A stretch of DNA of 64,000 nucleotides, taken from NCBI GenBank assembly GCA_936450465.1, contig OW388291.1, positions 76,532,436-76,596,435 of the forward strand, written 5' to 3'. Numbering within the stretch: position 1 is the stretch's first letter; the number at the start of each line of letters is the position of its first letter. Below are positions 23,471-37,192 of this stretch, one piece after another. Source of the stretch: Gibbula magus. Lineage: Eukaryota > Mollusca > Gastropoda > Trochida > Trochidae. The translations under genes were made by a program, and so were the position numbers. The notes under the pieces were generated by a model. The model was not told where the DNA came from and made no database searches. It worked only from the letters and a program-made list of their open reading frames with translations.

Positions 23471-26400
23471 TAACTTTATCTTGATAAACTCGACAGAGAG
23501 AAAATTTCAATTTTAATATTTTGAAATGTGTATGAATGCACCATGATAAACAGATGATGAATAATGGTTCTTTATAATGAATATTTCTGCTACTCAGTGT
23601 TGCCTTTGTATGAATTGAATCCGTAATAAACTGACAGCTGTATTTAGATAATCAAATTGATTTAAAATATGTTTTGATATTATAATGAACGACATTATGT
23701 CTGATGTTTTCAAAGAAAATAACATAACTTTGTGCTTTACACCCAGGGGCAGAAGAAACGTTAGCACCAAAAATGCAAGATATGTAAATCCACGAGGAGT
23801 ACATTCGACTGAAACATAGTTACACCATATATCTGAAAGCAAACTAAATTTAATTTATGATTTTTAAAACATTATATTTTAATGTTTTTGAAAAATGTGG
23901 CTTTTAAAAATCGTCGTTTTGAAATCTCCTTAACCAGGCAAAATAGGACGTGAAACACGTTTGTTCTGGCTTATAACATTCTACAGCAACGATATCGATG
24001 TGTCATCTAAAACTACCTTAAACCTTATAAACTTATCATTATTGTCAATGTTAATTTAGTTGTGAGTCTGCTGATCTGATTGACTTCAAGGACATGTTTA
24101 ATTACCATATCCCTAACATATTTTACAGTCATTTGGTAAGACCAATCTTAATGTGTGCTGGGAGGTTTTCGGGGGGTTGTCTATGTTCTCTAATAGTATC
24201 AGCCATTGCTGGCAACTAGCAAAAGAAGACAGTTGACTTTCGACTTATTTCAGTGTATGATTTAGTTTGAGAGAAGTCAGCCCTAAAGGGTTTTTTTTAA
24301 TTTTAATGGCATTATTATATAAAATCTCAAAAAGTTACCAGCTCGGATATATGTATCTGTAAGTGATTAGTAGTACTGCACAGCGTTTCCTGATCGAATA
24401 CACTCATGTTGCATTGAGATCAAATTCATTATATCAAGTCATCAATCAATAGATGTCTGTTAAATGCTGTATGTATTTTCCAGGATTAAATTTTTTAATT
24501 CATTATATCATACCATACACACAAATCTTCAAGCAAATATCGAAGAAATATTTTGGAGATTTATAACACTTTCAGTAGAAGACTAACAAAAACTCCAATA
24601 AATACTTCCGGTCGAAGGAAACGACAGCAAAGAATATAAATATACTTCCTTAGCAAAAAGTTGATAAAGAAATGTGACATCATAAGGTTTTATATTCAAA
24701 TAATAAAAAGGAGCCCTAAGATATCATTAATAGAGATTGAGGAATCTAGCCTTGGTATTTTCTGGACATGACTGGGCTCCTGTGTATGTATATTATCCTG
24801 CTCCAGACTCCAGGAGAGGGATTATTTGGGGAAATACATGTGCAGTCATCACAGCATTAATATTCAAGATCAGTTTGGTTCCACAACAAATGTAAAAGCG
24901 TCATAATTCAATGACTTGATTAAATTTCTTTAACAAAAAGTCGTGTTAAAGATGTGTTCGAACTTGTAGTAACCATCAGATTTTGACTGGATTTCACTTT
25001 ATTGCGTCGAGCTCAATTCGACCTTTTCAAATATAAGAAATAGTATTGCATGTACCCGATAAAGAAATTGTTATCCAGAAAATCTTCTTTCTTTATGTAT
25101 TCCACTTCTAAATGCTTTCAAGTGTGGTTAATAAGATTTGGAAGGTCACATATTTGTTTTAAAGGATATAACAATACATTATTATAATCGATATGTTTCC
25201 GTGAGAGAGAACACTCGAAATCGGTCATCTTTTATCACTCTCTCACATCAAGATTGCCTCCTGAATTAGATAGGAGTGAAAACAATGGGGCCTGTGGTGA
25301 TTAATGAATCCCTAGTGTCAAATTATTCACTTAATGGACAAAGAAGTGTAAATATAAATTAAGTACATCCATCATCACTTCCTTGTTCAGTGTTGGCAGT
25401 ATCGTTTGATAAATTAACTCTCAAGAGGGAAGTTGCTAGTTTCTAACTTTGCGTTTTACCTGATAAACATTTCCATTGTTACATTTTGTTGTATGTTTAT
25501 ATATGTGCTGTATGTCATTATTTTGTTCTTTTTGTACCTCTTCCGTGTTTGAGGGTTATTTTTTGCCGTTTATAGGTGAGATTTCCTTTAGAACAGAAGA
25601 CTGCATAAATTACATACATGTATTGAGATTTGCAATTAGTTGTGTGTTTAGGAGATAAACATACTGTGTTTGGAAATCAGCGGCATATAACGGAATTATT
25701 ATAGCTCTAAATTTAATTCAAATTAATTGCAAGTTTTCGCAGAATTAATGCATTCGCTATTGTTGCCTGACAACAAGCGTATTCTTGCGCAAAAGACAAA
25801 GTAAACAGAGCACTGTATAACCAAATTATACCGTCTGTGATTTTTCACAGTAGCCAATCAGAAACGACTATTTCGCTAAGTTATGGTAGAATTAATTTTA
25901 AATATGTCCTTTTCAATTTGAAATTCATTACCTTCCAATATAATGGGGCAAATGACACGTCTTATCAAGACATTTCGAAACTCGAGCCTGAGTACGATTA
26001 TTTCTTAAATTTGCTACAGTGAGTTTTTTCTTCAACTTGTTTGCCGGACGTTTGCTTTAGAATAATATTGGTGGTTTTGTCAGAAATTTAGCTGTTAGCT
26101 TCTTATTTTGTTTTAGAATGTCTAAGCTATCCCGTATTAGAGGGAAGATATTTTGATTGATAGGGTTATGGGTAGTTAACAATGTTATGATACGTTTGGT
26201 ACTTACCTTCCTTTTTCTGCTGTAGGTTTTCGTAATTTGAAAAACAATAGTGTGATTGGCTTTTTATTTTCAATACCTTTGTCAATCATATTGGGAGGAG
26301 AGCCTCGGTTGAGCATGTTTAACTTTTTTTAAATTGTTTTGATTTAAGGTTTCATTATCATGAATTCTGCTCATAGCCGTATGCATCGTAATGCAAATAT

Positions 26401-27405
26401 GATGTACTTTAACGGGTCATCGTTACAAGGCGAAAACCGTTCGTTTTGCTGTTGAGTCAACATTTCCAAAAACTCCAGTTTTTACATTTCTTTGTAAAAT
26501 CTCCAATTAACTGGGTCAGACATTAGTCATGTATTGTCTCTTATTCTCTTGTTCTTGTGATTATACTTTCTCATGTAATCGATAAAGTCATTTTTATTTT
26601 CAAAGAAAATATATTTGACTTTTGAAATATCACCCCTTCTGTCTGTTTAGTAATGCCAAAGTTCGAGAAATTGTACCACTGAGGGCCACATGATAAGTTT
26701 GAGAATGATTAATGTAGACAAAGGTGCTACCCTACAATTGAGGCCATTTGTCATACTTCCATTTGTCAGTTTTTCAATTCGCTCACAACCACGTATTCGC
26801 CCTGTTTGAGTGTCTATGCGTGGTTTGTTAGTGATTTGTGAGTGCTCTTTCCGTAGTTCTTGCGCAATTCATCGGTGATTTTTAATCGCGTAAATCAGTG
26901 AAAATGGTCAAATTCTCGACGGACAGGCACGCACAACCAAATTTTGTGCGTAATTCGTGCGTTTACGCGACTTTTGTGCTGTGTGACCGGCCCTTAAAGT
27001 TTTATATTTCTTTGATAGTTTTATTCAGGGTATGGAGGAAATTACGTTAATAGTACTTCACAAAACTGCAATGATCGGAAATCTGAAGGGAGTAACCTAT
27101 GTGGGAAGAGAATGATCATCGTCCTCTAAAGTGAAAATTGAGAAGCCTGTAAGTTAGTTCCATATTCAAGTTGGGTTTCAAGAGGTGAACAAAGGTTTTC
27201 AAGATTTGAATATGTCAACACGTCAGCTTATCATCAGCAGGAAATGATCAATTGTTCTCCATGTAGCTTGTCAGCTACCATTAATCCCGTGCTTCCTTTG
27301 GAAAATTGTGTTTTTGTTTAATCTATGAGGGGCAAATATTTGTTCAGGTGCTGAACTAACCATGAGTAAAATACGTTATACTTCAACCTTATCTCCTGTA
27401 AGATA
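23471..27405. other. Long AT-rich stretch with no recognised gene
   Basis: Read in both strands for exon-like segments and terminal repeats. The small open frames (for example 25476-25658, 25837-26022) show no family signature. A loosely self-complementary stretch around 26780-26995 may be an old MITE. Confidence 0.4.
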
Positions 27406-27668
27406 TTAAAGGGACATTCAGTGTTATTTTATCGAAAGGAATTGACTGTTGTCTAAAGTTACACTTTTATTGCCAATCTGCTCAGTATAGTGACAATATT
27501 ACGATGTTTAGTCGTGATTATTAAGGTAAACCCGGACATTGGCCAAACTTAATGTTTTTAACTTATATCAAGCAGACTCAGAGACAGATATGGTTTGGTA
27601 TTGTTCAGTGGATCATATAAATGGTTTACTTGTAAACGGGGCTCATGAATTTGACTTCTCATCATGTA

Positions 27669-28019
27669 TTAAAGGAGCAGTAGCACGGTTTATTTTCGCT
27701 GAAATAAGTCGATTAAATGTATTTGAAAAATAATGTCACCAATAGTAAAACACCCTTATCTCTTCAGAAAATCAAGTTAAAAATTGAGTGTACATTGTTC
27801 CGTAAAGCCATGGGAATCGTTTTTGTTCTTCGAAATATTAAAATGGCCGCCATGCAATTTTTGCTTCATACGCAACACCATTATTACCACTATGGATGAT
27901 TGGTTTGTGTAATAAGATGTTTTACCCTCTAAAGTAAATATTAATGACATAAACTATCATTTTAAATGGGAAATTTGATAAAAAGTAAATTTGCAAAAAA
28001 CGAGCTGCTGTCACTTTAA
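27669..28019. mobile_element. TTAA-type MITE, copy 1
   Basis: Ends TTAAAGGAGCAGTAGCAC and, inverted, GCTGCTGTCACTTTAA. Its 351 bp align along their length with 59573-59937, sharing for example GTCGATTAAATGTATTTG and TAGTAAAACACCCTT. The TTAA edges suggest piggyBac or Kolobok mobilisation. The short frames within are not genes. Confidence 0.75.
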
Positions 28020-28449
28020 GCTTCAAAGAAAGTAAGTTATTGTCAAATATTTGAAATTATGGTATTAAAATGCCAGTCGAGTGAGATGATTTGGACGTAA
28101 ATCAGCGTATCTGATATTTTGGCTGGTATCAAAGCCAAATATAAGTTAGTTAAAAAAAAACACTTCTTATTTTTATCTCCAAGGTATTGACAGTGAAAGA
28201 CAACTTCATGGACTACTTTAAGCCTCATGTTCCACTTGTTGTTCACTTTAACCTCACGTTGCACCCTCTGCGATACAATTTATTTTACCTTATGTTTACC
28301 TTATGTTACATGTTTGTGCAACACAAACACCAGCATACTGAAAGAACCTGGTCTTAGAAATCTTGATTTATATCTGTTCTTTATTCTGCACTTTTGAATT
28401 TCTCGACATGTTACCACATGTTTACATATTTGTATGTTGCTCTTATATC

Positions 28450-28565
28450 GATATAGTTGTAGTAATAGTAGTAGTAGCAGTAGAAGTAGTAGTAGTAGTA
28501 GTAGTAATAGTAGCAGTAGTAGTAGTAGTAGCAGTAGTAGTAGTAGTAGCAGTAGTAGTAATAGC

Positions 28566-28615
<50 letters not shown>

Positions 28616-28616
28616 A
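28450..28616. repeat. (AGT)n trinucleotide array
   Basis: About 165 bp of AGT triplets with occasional A-for-G and C-for-T changes. It yields poly-Val, poly-Ser and poly-Tyr frames that are not genes. Confidence 0.95.
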
Positions 28617-29011
28617 CGACGATATATATATTATGTCCCTGCAATACTGTATACATGGACACTGGTATCAGGTGAATAAAACACAAATTTAAAAATAAAT
28701 GAGTAAGTTCTGAATAAGTAAATTGGTCTATAGGGTGAAGAATATGGAAATATTACCCATACGGGTGAGAAGACACAGGTGATTATTTTTGTGATATTTG
28801 CACATGTGCTTTCAAGTGATTCTCAACGTTGATTGGTCGGTTACCCGGAGAAAGAATGACTATGACGTCATATTACAATGGTCTGACGCGACGAATTATC
28901 TTATGACGTCACAATGTTACTGTGGCGACGGGTCCTTCACAGCGGCCGCCCAACATGAAAATGTAATAAGCAAGCGTAATTTGGTCAATTTAATTGCATA
29001 ATGGGTAATAT

Positions 29012-29160
29012 ATAGAATAACCAACTCGGTACGAGTGATTACGGGAAATATCCACTCGTCTAAATAATGTTCAGAGCCACTCGCTAAAGCTCGTGGCTGA
29101 ACATTATTTAGACTCATGGATATTTTCCGTAATCACTCGTACCTCGTTGGTTATTCTCTA
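29012..29160. mobile_element. Fold-back MITE
   Basis: Arms from TAGAATAACCAAC to GTTGGTTATTCTCTA pair almost throughout: TACGAGTGATTACGG with CCGTAATCACTCGTA, and CTAAATAATGTTCAG with CTGAACATTATTTAG. Upstream TGACGTCA words resemble those near the 14.7 kb palindromic element. Confidence 0.75.
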
Positions 29161-29250
29161 AATAATGCAATAAAGACTGCAATCTACACCTATTATTAGA
29201 CTGACAAGTAACTCCTCGGAATGCTGAATGCTGCACAGCGAGTCTCACAT

Positions 29251-32200
29251 GTGTCAGTATGCAGGGAGAACCTCTCCGTCTTATATCTGCCGTGTCAGTA
29301 TGCAGGGAGAACCTCTCCGTCTTGTATCTGCTGTGTCTGTATGTAGGGAGAACCTCTCCGTCTTATATCTGCTGTGTCAGTATGTAGGGAGAACCTCTCC
29401 GTCTTATATCTGCTGTGTCAGTATGTAGGGAGAACCTCTCCGTCTTATATCTGCTGTGTCAGTCTGCAGGGAGAACCTCTCCGTCTTATATCTGCTGTGT
29501 CAGCCTGCAGGGAGAACCTCTCCGTCTTATATCTGCTGTGTCAGTATGTAGGGAGAACCTCTCCGTCTTATATCTGCTGTGTCAGTATGCAGGGAGAACC
29601 TCTCCGTCTTATATCTGCTGTGTCAGTCTGCAGGGAGAACCTCTCCGTCTTATATCTGCTGTGTCAGTATGTAGGGAGAACCTCTCCGTCTTGTATCTGC
29701 TGTGTCAGTCTGCAGGGAGAACCTCTCCGTCTTGTATCTGCTGTGTCAGTATGTAGGGAGAACCTCTCCGTCTTATATCTGCTGTGTCAGTCTGCAGGGA
29801 GAACCTCTCCGTCTTATATCTGCTGTGTCAGTCTGCAGGGAGAACCTCTCCGTCTTATATCTGCTGTGTCAGTATGTAGGGAGAACCTCTCCGTCTTGTA
29901 TCTGCTGTGTCAGTATGCAGGGAGAACCTCTCCGTCTTATATCTGCTGTGTCAGTATGTAGGGAGAACCTCTCCGTCTTGTATCTGCTGTGTCAGTATGT
30001 AGGGAGAACCTCTCCGTCTTGTATCTGCTGTGTCAGTATGCAGGGAGAACCTCTCCGTCTTATATCTGCTGTGTCAGTATGTAGGGAGAACCTCTCCGTC
30101 TTGTATCTGCTGTGTCAGTATGTAGGGAGAACCTCTCCGTCTTATATCTGCTGTGTCATTATGTAGGGAGAACCTCTCCGTCTTGTATCTGCTGTGTCAG
30201 TATGCAGGGAGAACCTCTCCGTCTTATATCTGCTGTGTCAGTATGTAGGGAGAACCTCTCCGTCTTGTATCTGCTGTGTCAGTATGTAGGGAGAACCTCT
30301 CCGTCTTGTATCTGCTGTGTCAGTATGCAGGGAGAACCTCTCCGTCTTATATCTGCTGTGTCAGTATGTAGGGAGAACCTCTCCGTCTTGTATCTGCTGT
30401 GTCAGTATGTAGGGAGAACCTCTCCGTCTTATATCTGCTGTGTCATTATGTAGGGAGAACCTCTCCGTCTTGTATCTGCTGTGTCTGTATGAAGGGAGAA
30501 CCTCTCCGTCTTATATCTGCTGTGTCAGTATGTAGGGAGAACCTCTCCGTCTTATATCTGCTGTGTCAGTATGTAGGGAGAACCTCTCCGTCTTGTATCT
30601 GCTGTGTCAGTATGTAGGGAGAACCTCTCCGTCTTGTATCTGCTGTGTCAGTATGTAGGGAGAACCTCTCCGTCTTATATCTGCTGTGTCAGTATGTAGG
30701 GAGAACCTCTCCGTCTTATATCTGCTGTGTCAGTATGTAGGGAGAACCTCTCCGTCTTGTATCTGCTGTGTCAGTATGTAGGGAGAACCTCTCCGTCTTG
30801 TATCTGCTGTGTCAGTATGTAGGGAGAACCTCTCCGTCTTATATCTGCTGTGTCAGTATGTAGGGAGAACCTCTCCGTCTTATATCTGCTGTGTCAGTAT
30901 GCAGGGAGAACCTCTCCGTCTTGTATCTGCTGTGTCAGTATGTAGGGAGAACCTCTCCGTCTTATATCTGCTGTGTCAGTATGTAGGGAGAACCTCTCCG
31001 TCTTATATCTGCTGTGTCAGTATGTAGGGAGAACCTCTCCGTCTTATATCTGCTGTGTCAGTATGTAGGGAGAACCTCTCCGTCTTATATCTGCTGTGTC
31101 AGTATGTAGGGAGAACCTCTCCGTCTTGTATCTGCTGTGTCTGTATGTAGGGAGAACCTCTCCGTCTTGTATCTGCTGTATCAGTATGTAGGGAGAACCT
31201 CTCCGTCTTATATCTGCTGTGTCAGTATGTAGGGAGAACCTCTCCGTCTTATATCTCCTGTGTCAGTATGCAGGGAGAACCTCTCCGTCTAATATCTGCT
31301 GTGTCAGTATGTAGGGAGAACCTGTCCGTCTTATATCTGCTGTGTCAGTATGCAGGGAGAACCTCTCCGTCTTATATCTGCTGTGTCAGTCTGCAGGGAG
31401 AACCTCTCCGTCTTATATCTGCTGTGTCAGTCTGTAGGGAGAACCTCTCCGTCTTATATCTTCTGTGTCAGTATGTAGGGAGAACCTCTCCGTCTTATAT
31501 CTGCTGTGTCAGTATGCAGGGAGAACCTCTCCGTCTTATATCTGCTGTGTCAGTATGTAGGGAGAACCTCTCCGTCTTATATCTGCTGTGTCAGTCTGCA
31601 GGGAGAACCTCTCCGTCTTATATCTGCTGTGTCAGTCTGTAGGGAGAACCTCTCCGTCTTATATCTTCTGTGTCAGTATGTAGGGAGAACCTCTCCGTCT
31701 TATATCTGCTGTGTCAGTATGCAGGGAGAACCTCTCCGTCTTATATCTGCTGTGTCAGTATGTAGGGAGAACCTCTCCGTCTTGTATCTGCTGTGTCAGT
31801 ATGTAGGGAGAACCTCTCCGTCTTGTATCTGCTGTGTCAGTATGCAGGGAGAACCTCTCCGTCTTATATATGCTGTGTCAGTATGTAGGGAGAACCTCTC
31901 CGTCTTATATCTGCTGTGTCAGTATGCAGGGAGAACCTCTCCGTCTTAAATCTGCTGTGTCAGTCTGCAGGGAGAACCTTTCCGTCTTATATCTGCTGTG
32001 TCAGTATGCAGGGAGAACCTTTCCGTCTTATATCTGCTGTGTCAGTATGTAGGGAGAACCTCTCCGTCTTATATCTGCTGTGTCAGTATGCAGGGAGAAC
32101 CTCTCCGTCTTGTATCTGCCGTGTCAGTATGCAGGGAGAACCTTTCCGTCTTATATCTGCTGTGTCAGTATGTAGGGAGAACCTGTCCGTCTTATATCTG

Positions 32201-35200
32201 CTGTGTCAGTATGCAGGGAGAACCTCTCCGTCTTATATCTGCTGTGTCAGTATGTAGGGAGAACCTCTCCGTCTTGTATCTGCTGTGTCTGTATGCAGGG
32301 AGAACCTCTCCGTCTTATATCTGCTGTGTCAGTATGTAGGGAGAACCTCTCCGTCTTATATCTGCTGTGTCAGTATGCAGGGAGAACCTCTCCGTCTTAT
32401 ATCTGCTGTGTCAGTCTGCAGGGAGAACCTCTCCGTCTTGTATCTGCTGTGTCTGTATGTAGGGAGAACCTCTCCGTCTTATATCTGCTGTGTCAGTCTG
32501 CAGGGAGAACCTCTCCGTCTTATATCTGCTGTGTCAGTATGTAGGGAGAACCTCTCCGTCTTGTATCTGCTGTGTCAGTCTGCAGGGAGAACCTCTCCGT
32601 CTTATATCTGCTGTGTCAGTCTGCAGGGAGAACCTCTCCGTCTTGTATCTGCTGTGTCTGTATGTAGGGAGAACCTCTCCGTCTTATATCTGCTGTGTCA
32701 GTCTGCAGGGAGAACCTCTCCGTCTTATATCTGCTGTGTCAGTATGCAGGGAGAACCTTTCCGTCTTATATCTGCTGTGTCAGTATGTAGGGAGAACCTC
32801 TCCGTCTTATATCTGCTGTGTCAGTATGCAGGGAGAACCTCTCCGTCTTGTATCTGCCGTGTCAGTATGCAGGGAGAACCTTTCCGTCTTATATCTGCTG
32901 TGTCAGTATGTAGGGAGAACCTGTCCGTCTTATATCTGCTGTGTCAGTATGCAGGGAGAACCTCTCCGTCTTATATCTGCTGTGTCAGTATGTAGGGAGA
33001 ACCTCTCCGTCTTGTATCTGCTGTGTCTGTATGCAGGGAGAACCTCTCCGTCTTATATCTGCTGTGTCAGTATGTAGGGAGAACCTCTCCGTCTTATATC
33101 TGCTGTGTCAGTATGCAGGGAGAACCTCTCCGTCTTATATCTGCTGTGTCAGTCTGCAGGGAGAACCTCTCCGTCTTGTATCTGCTGTGTCAGTCTGCAG
33201 GGAGAACCTCTCCGTCTTATATCTGCTGTGTCAGTATGTAGGGAGAACCTCTCCGTCTTGTATCTGCTGTGTCAGTCTGCAGGGAGAACCTCTCCGTCTT
33301 ATATCTGCTGTGTCAGTCTGCAGGGAGAACCTCTCCGTCTTGTATCTGCTGTGTCAGTATGCAGGGAGAACCTCTCCGTCTTGTATCTGCTGTGTCAGTC
33401 TGCAGGGAGAACCTCTCCGTCTTATATCTGCTGTGTCAGTCTGCAGGGAGAACCTCTCCGTCTTGTATCTGCTGTGTCTGTATGTAGGGAGAACCTCTCC
33501 GTCTTGTATCTGCTGTGTCAGTCTGCAGGGAGAACCTCTCCGTCTTGTATCTGCTGTGTCAGTCTGCAGGGAGAACCTCTCCGTCTTATATCTGCTGTGT
33601 CAGTCTGCAGGGAGAACCTCTCCGTCTTATATCTGCTGTGTCAGTATGTAGGGAGAACCTCTCCGTCTTATATCTGCTGTGTCAGTATGTAGGGAGAACC
33701 TCTCCGTCTTATATCTGCTGTGTCAGTATGTAGGGAGAACCTCTCCGTCTTATATCTGCTGTGTCAGTATGCAGGGAGAACCTCTCCGTCTTGTATCTGC
33801 TGTGTCTGTATGTAGGGAGAACCTCTCCGTCTTATATCTGCTGTGTCAGTCTGCAGGGAGAACCTCTCCGTCTTGTATCTGCCGTGTCAGTATGCAGGGA
33901 GAACCTTTCCGTCTTATATCTGCTGTGTCAGTATGTAGGGAGAACCTCTCCGTCTTATATCTGCTGTGTCAGTATGCAGGGAGAACCTCTCCGTCTTGTA
34001 TCTGCCGTGTCAGTATGCAGGGAGAACCTTTCCGTCTTATATCTGCTGTGTCAGTATGTAGGGAGAACCTGTCCGTCTTATATCTGCTGTGTCAGTATGC
34101 AGGGAGAACCTCTCCGTCTTATATCTGCTGTGTCAGTATGTAGGGAGAACCTCTCCGTCTTGTATCTGCTGTGTCTGTATGCAGGGAGAACCTCTCCGTC
34201 TTATATCTGCTGTGTCAGTATGTAGGGAGAACCTCTCCGTCTTATATCTGCTGTGTCAGTATGCAGGGAGAACCTCTCCGTCTTATATCTGCTGTGTCAG
34301 TCTGCAGGGAGAACCTCTCCGTCTTGTATCTGCTGTGTCAGTCTGCAGGGAGAACCTCTCCGTCTTATATCTGCTGTGTCAGTATGTAGGGAGAACCTCT
34401 CCGTCTTGTATCTGCTGTGTCAGTCTGCAGGGAGAACCTCTCCGTCTTATATCTGCTGTGTCAGTCTGCAGGGAGAACCTCTCCGTCTTATATCTGCTGT
34501 GTCAGTATGTAGGGAGAACCTCTCCGTCTTATATCTGCTGTGTCAGTATGTAGGGAGAACCTCTCCGTCTTATATCTGCTGTGTCAGTCTGCAGGGAGAA
34601 CCTCTCCGTCTTATATCTGCTGTGTCAGTATGTAGGGAGAACCTCTCCGTCTTATATCTGCTGTGTCAGTCTGCAGGGAGAACCTCTCCGTCTTATATCT
34701 GCTGTGTCAGTCTGCAGGGAGAACCTCTCCGTCTTATATCTGCTGTGTCAGTATGTAGGGAGAACCTCTCCGTCTTATATCTGCTGTGTCAGTATGTAGG
34801 GAGAACCTCTCCGTCTTATATCTGCTGTGTCAGTATGTAGGGAGAACCTCTCCGTCTTATATCTGCTGTGTCAGTATGCAGGGAGAACCTCTCCGTCTTG
34901 TATCTGCTGTGTCTGTATGTAGGGAGAACCTCTCCGTCTTATATCTGCTGTGTCAGTCTGCAGGGAGAACCTCTCCGTCTTATATCTGCTGTGTCAGTAT
35001 GTAGGGAGAACCTCTCCGTCTTGTATCTGCTGTGTCAGTCTGCAGGGAGAACCTCTCCGTCTTGTATCTGCTGTGTCAGTATGTAGGGAGAACCTCTCCG
35101 TCTTATATCTGCTGTGTCAGTATGTAGGGAGAACCTCTCCGTCTTATATCTGCTGTGTCAGTATGTAGGGAGAACCTCTCCGTCTTATATCTGCTGTGTC

Positions 35201-36265
35201 AGTATGCAGGGAGAACCTCTCCGTCTTGTATCTGCTGTGTCTGTATGTAGGGAGAACCTCTCCGTCTTATATCTGCTGTGTCAGTCTGCAGGGAGAACCT
35301 CTCCGTCTTATATCTGCTGTGTCAGTATGTAGGGAGAACCTCTCCGTCTTATATCTGCTGTGTCAGTATGCAGGGAGAACCTCTCCGTCTTGTATCTGCT
35401 GTGTCAGTCTGCAGGGAGAACCTCACCGTCTTATATCTGCTGTGTCAGTATGTAGGGAGAACCTCTCCGTCTTGTATCTGCTGTGTCAGTCTGCAGGGAG
35501 AACCTCTCCGTCTTGTATCTGCTGTGTCAGTATGTAGGGAGAACCTCTCCGTCTTATATCTGCTGTGTCAGTATGTAGGGAGAACCTCTCCGTCTTATAT
35601 CTGCTGTGTCAGTCTGCAGGGAGAACCTCTCCGTCTTATATCTGCTGTGTCAGTCTGCAGGGAGAACCTCTCCGTCTTATATCTGCTGTGTCAGTATGCA
35701 GGGAGAACCTCTCCGTCTTGTATCTGCTGTGTCAGTATGTAGGGAGAACCTCTCCGTCTTGTATCTGCTGTGTCAGTATGCAGGGAGAACCTCTCCGTCT
35801 TATATCTGCTGTGTCAGTATGTAGGGAGAACCTCTCCGTCTTATATCTGCTGTGTCAGTATGCAGGGAGAACCTCTCCGTCTTAAATCTGCTGTGTCAGT
35901 CTGCAGGGAGAACCTCTCCGTCTTATATCTGCTGTGTCAGTATGCAGGGGGAACCTCTCCGTCTTATATCTGCTGTGTCAGTATGCAGGGGGAACCTCTC
36001 CGTCTTATATCTGCTGTGTCAGTATGTAGGGAGAACCTCTCCGTCTTATATCTGCTGTGTCAGTATGTAGGGAGAACCTCTCCGTCTTATATCTGCTGTG
36101 TCAGTATGTAGGGAGAACCTCTCCGTCTTATATCTGCTGTGTCAGTCTGCAGGGAGAACCTCTCCGTCTTATATCTGCTGTGTCAGTATGCAGGGAGAAC
36201 CTCTCCGTCTTATATCTGCTGTGTCAGTATGCAGGGAGAACCTCTCCGTCTTATATCTGCTGTGT
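29251..36265. repeat. 7-kb minisatellite, about 171 copies of a 41-bp unit
   Basis: 7015 bp of a 41-bp unit built on TAGGGAGAACCTCTCCGTCT. Main variants are TATGTA/TATGCA/TCTGCA and CTTATAT/CTTGTAT. Because 3 x 41 = 123, frames stay open across three-unit (41-residue) cycles, giving dozens of false ORFs. Rare variants mark higher-order copies: 31998-32339 recurs at 32736-33077 (738 bp, 18 units) and 33884-34225 (1148 bp, 28 units). The unit is richer in GC than its surroundings. Confidence 0.97.
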
Positions 36266-36544
36266 GGCCGCGTTCCGCTTGGACCCTTTGCGGAATTTAA
36301 ACCACATCGATGATAGCTTAAATAAGGAAATTGTTAAAGTCAAAATCATGGGAACTTTACTAATTTCAGAAAATGTTTCCTTTATATGTTTTATAACTTC
36401 ATATTGAGATAGCTAGTCTTGTAACGTGAGAAATGTAGACTGTACACATGGATCAAGAATACAGGTCTACTACTCGACTAACACCTACAGTACTGTTTAA
36501 AGGAATGTGTAATAGATAAACAGAATCAACTCTCGTTAATGAAT

Positions 36545-36865
36545 ATGCAGCAAATGGTACATTTATAGAGAATTTCACCCTCCCTGTCTTCTGATATCAA
36601 ATACATCATCACGAGGTTATAAAAGTTGCTAAAACTCGGATATTTTTACTTTTATCAACGAGTGGTGATATATTTGATATCAGAAGACACGAGGGTGAGA
36701 TTCTATTTATCATCCAATATCATTGTTCATAACGTTTAAATGAAATTGTACATACCTCTGAGCACAGCACTGTCATTTTAAAAGCATTGCGCATTATGCA
36801 AAATCTACTGTCAAAACAATATCTTCATGGAGATATCGCTTGATCTTACACGTAACAGCTTGGTT
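36545..36865. mobile_element. Palindromic DNA element, copy 2 (inverted relative to 14735-15175)
   Basis: The core pairs TCTGATATCAAATACATCAT with its near complement ending at about 36710. The right flank (GATAAATAGAATCTCAC, TTTTGACAGTAGATTTTG, AGATATCGCTTG, all reverse complemented) matches the left flank of copy 1. Confidence 0.7.
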
Positions 36866-37192
36866 TGCCTTTTTTGCACCATAGTCTTGACGTAGGTCTA
36901 AAGATTGCACAATGAAAGAAGCTTTTTTTAATATCTTCAACAAATTAGCATGACAAGGTAACCCCCTAAGAGAATTCCAATAGTATTAAAGACGCAATGG
37001 TTAAGTTGCTAGTCGGTATCTTATAACGGCTTGCCCTCGTATCGCCTACACCCCATATCGCCTAAACCTCGAAAACTTCTCATATCGCCTCACTAAATGC
37101 AAATAGTCAATTCCAGACAGGGAGTGGCCGCTCCGTGTCGTCACTAATATACTATCGTAGAACTGCTCGAAGGGAGAGCACTATTGTCATTA

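Noticed and set aside
28363..28692. Poly-Val, poly-Ser and poly-Tyr frames
   Set aside because: These are an (AGT)n trinucleotide array read in different frames.
29251..36265. Possible CRISPR array
   Set aside because: The units are contiguous with no unique spacers, and the genome is plainly eukaryotic.
29228..36407. Dozens of overlapping plus-strand frames with SVCRENLSVLYLLCQY-type repeats
   Set aside because: They are translations of a 41-bp minisatellite whose three-unit cycle of 123 bp keeps frames open. Neighbouring frames are equally open and the variants do not respect codon positions.
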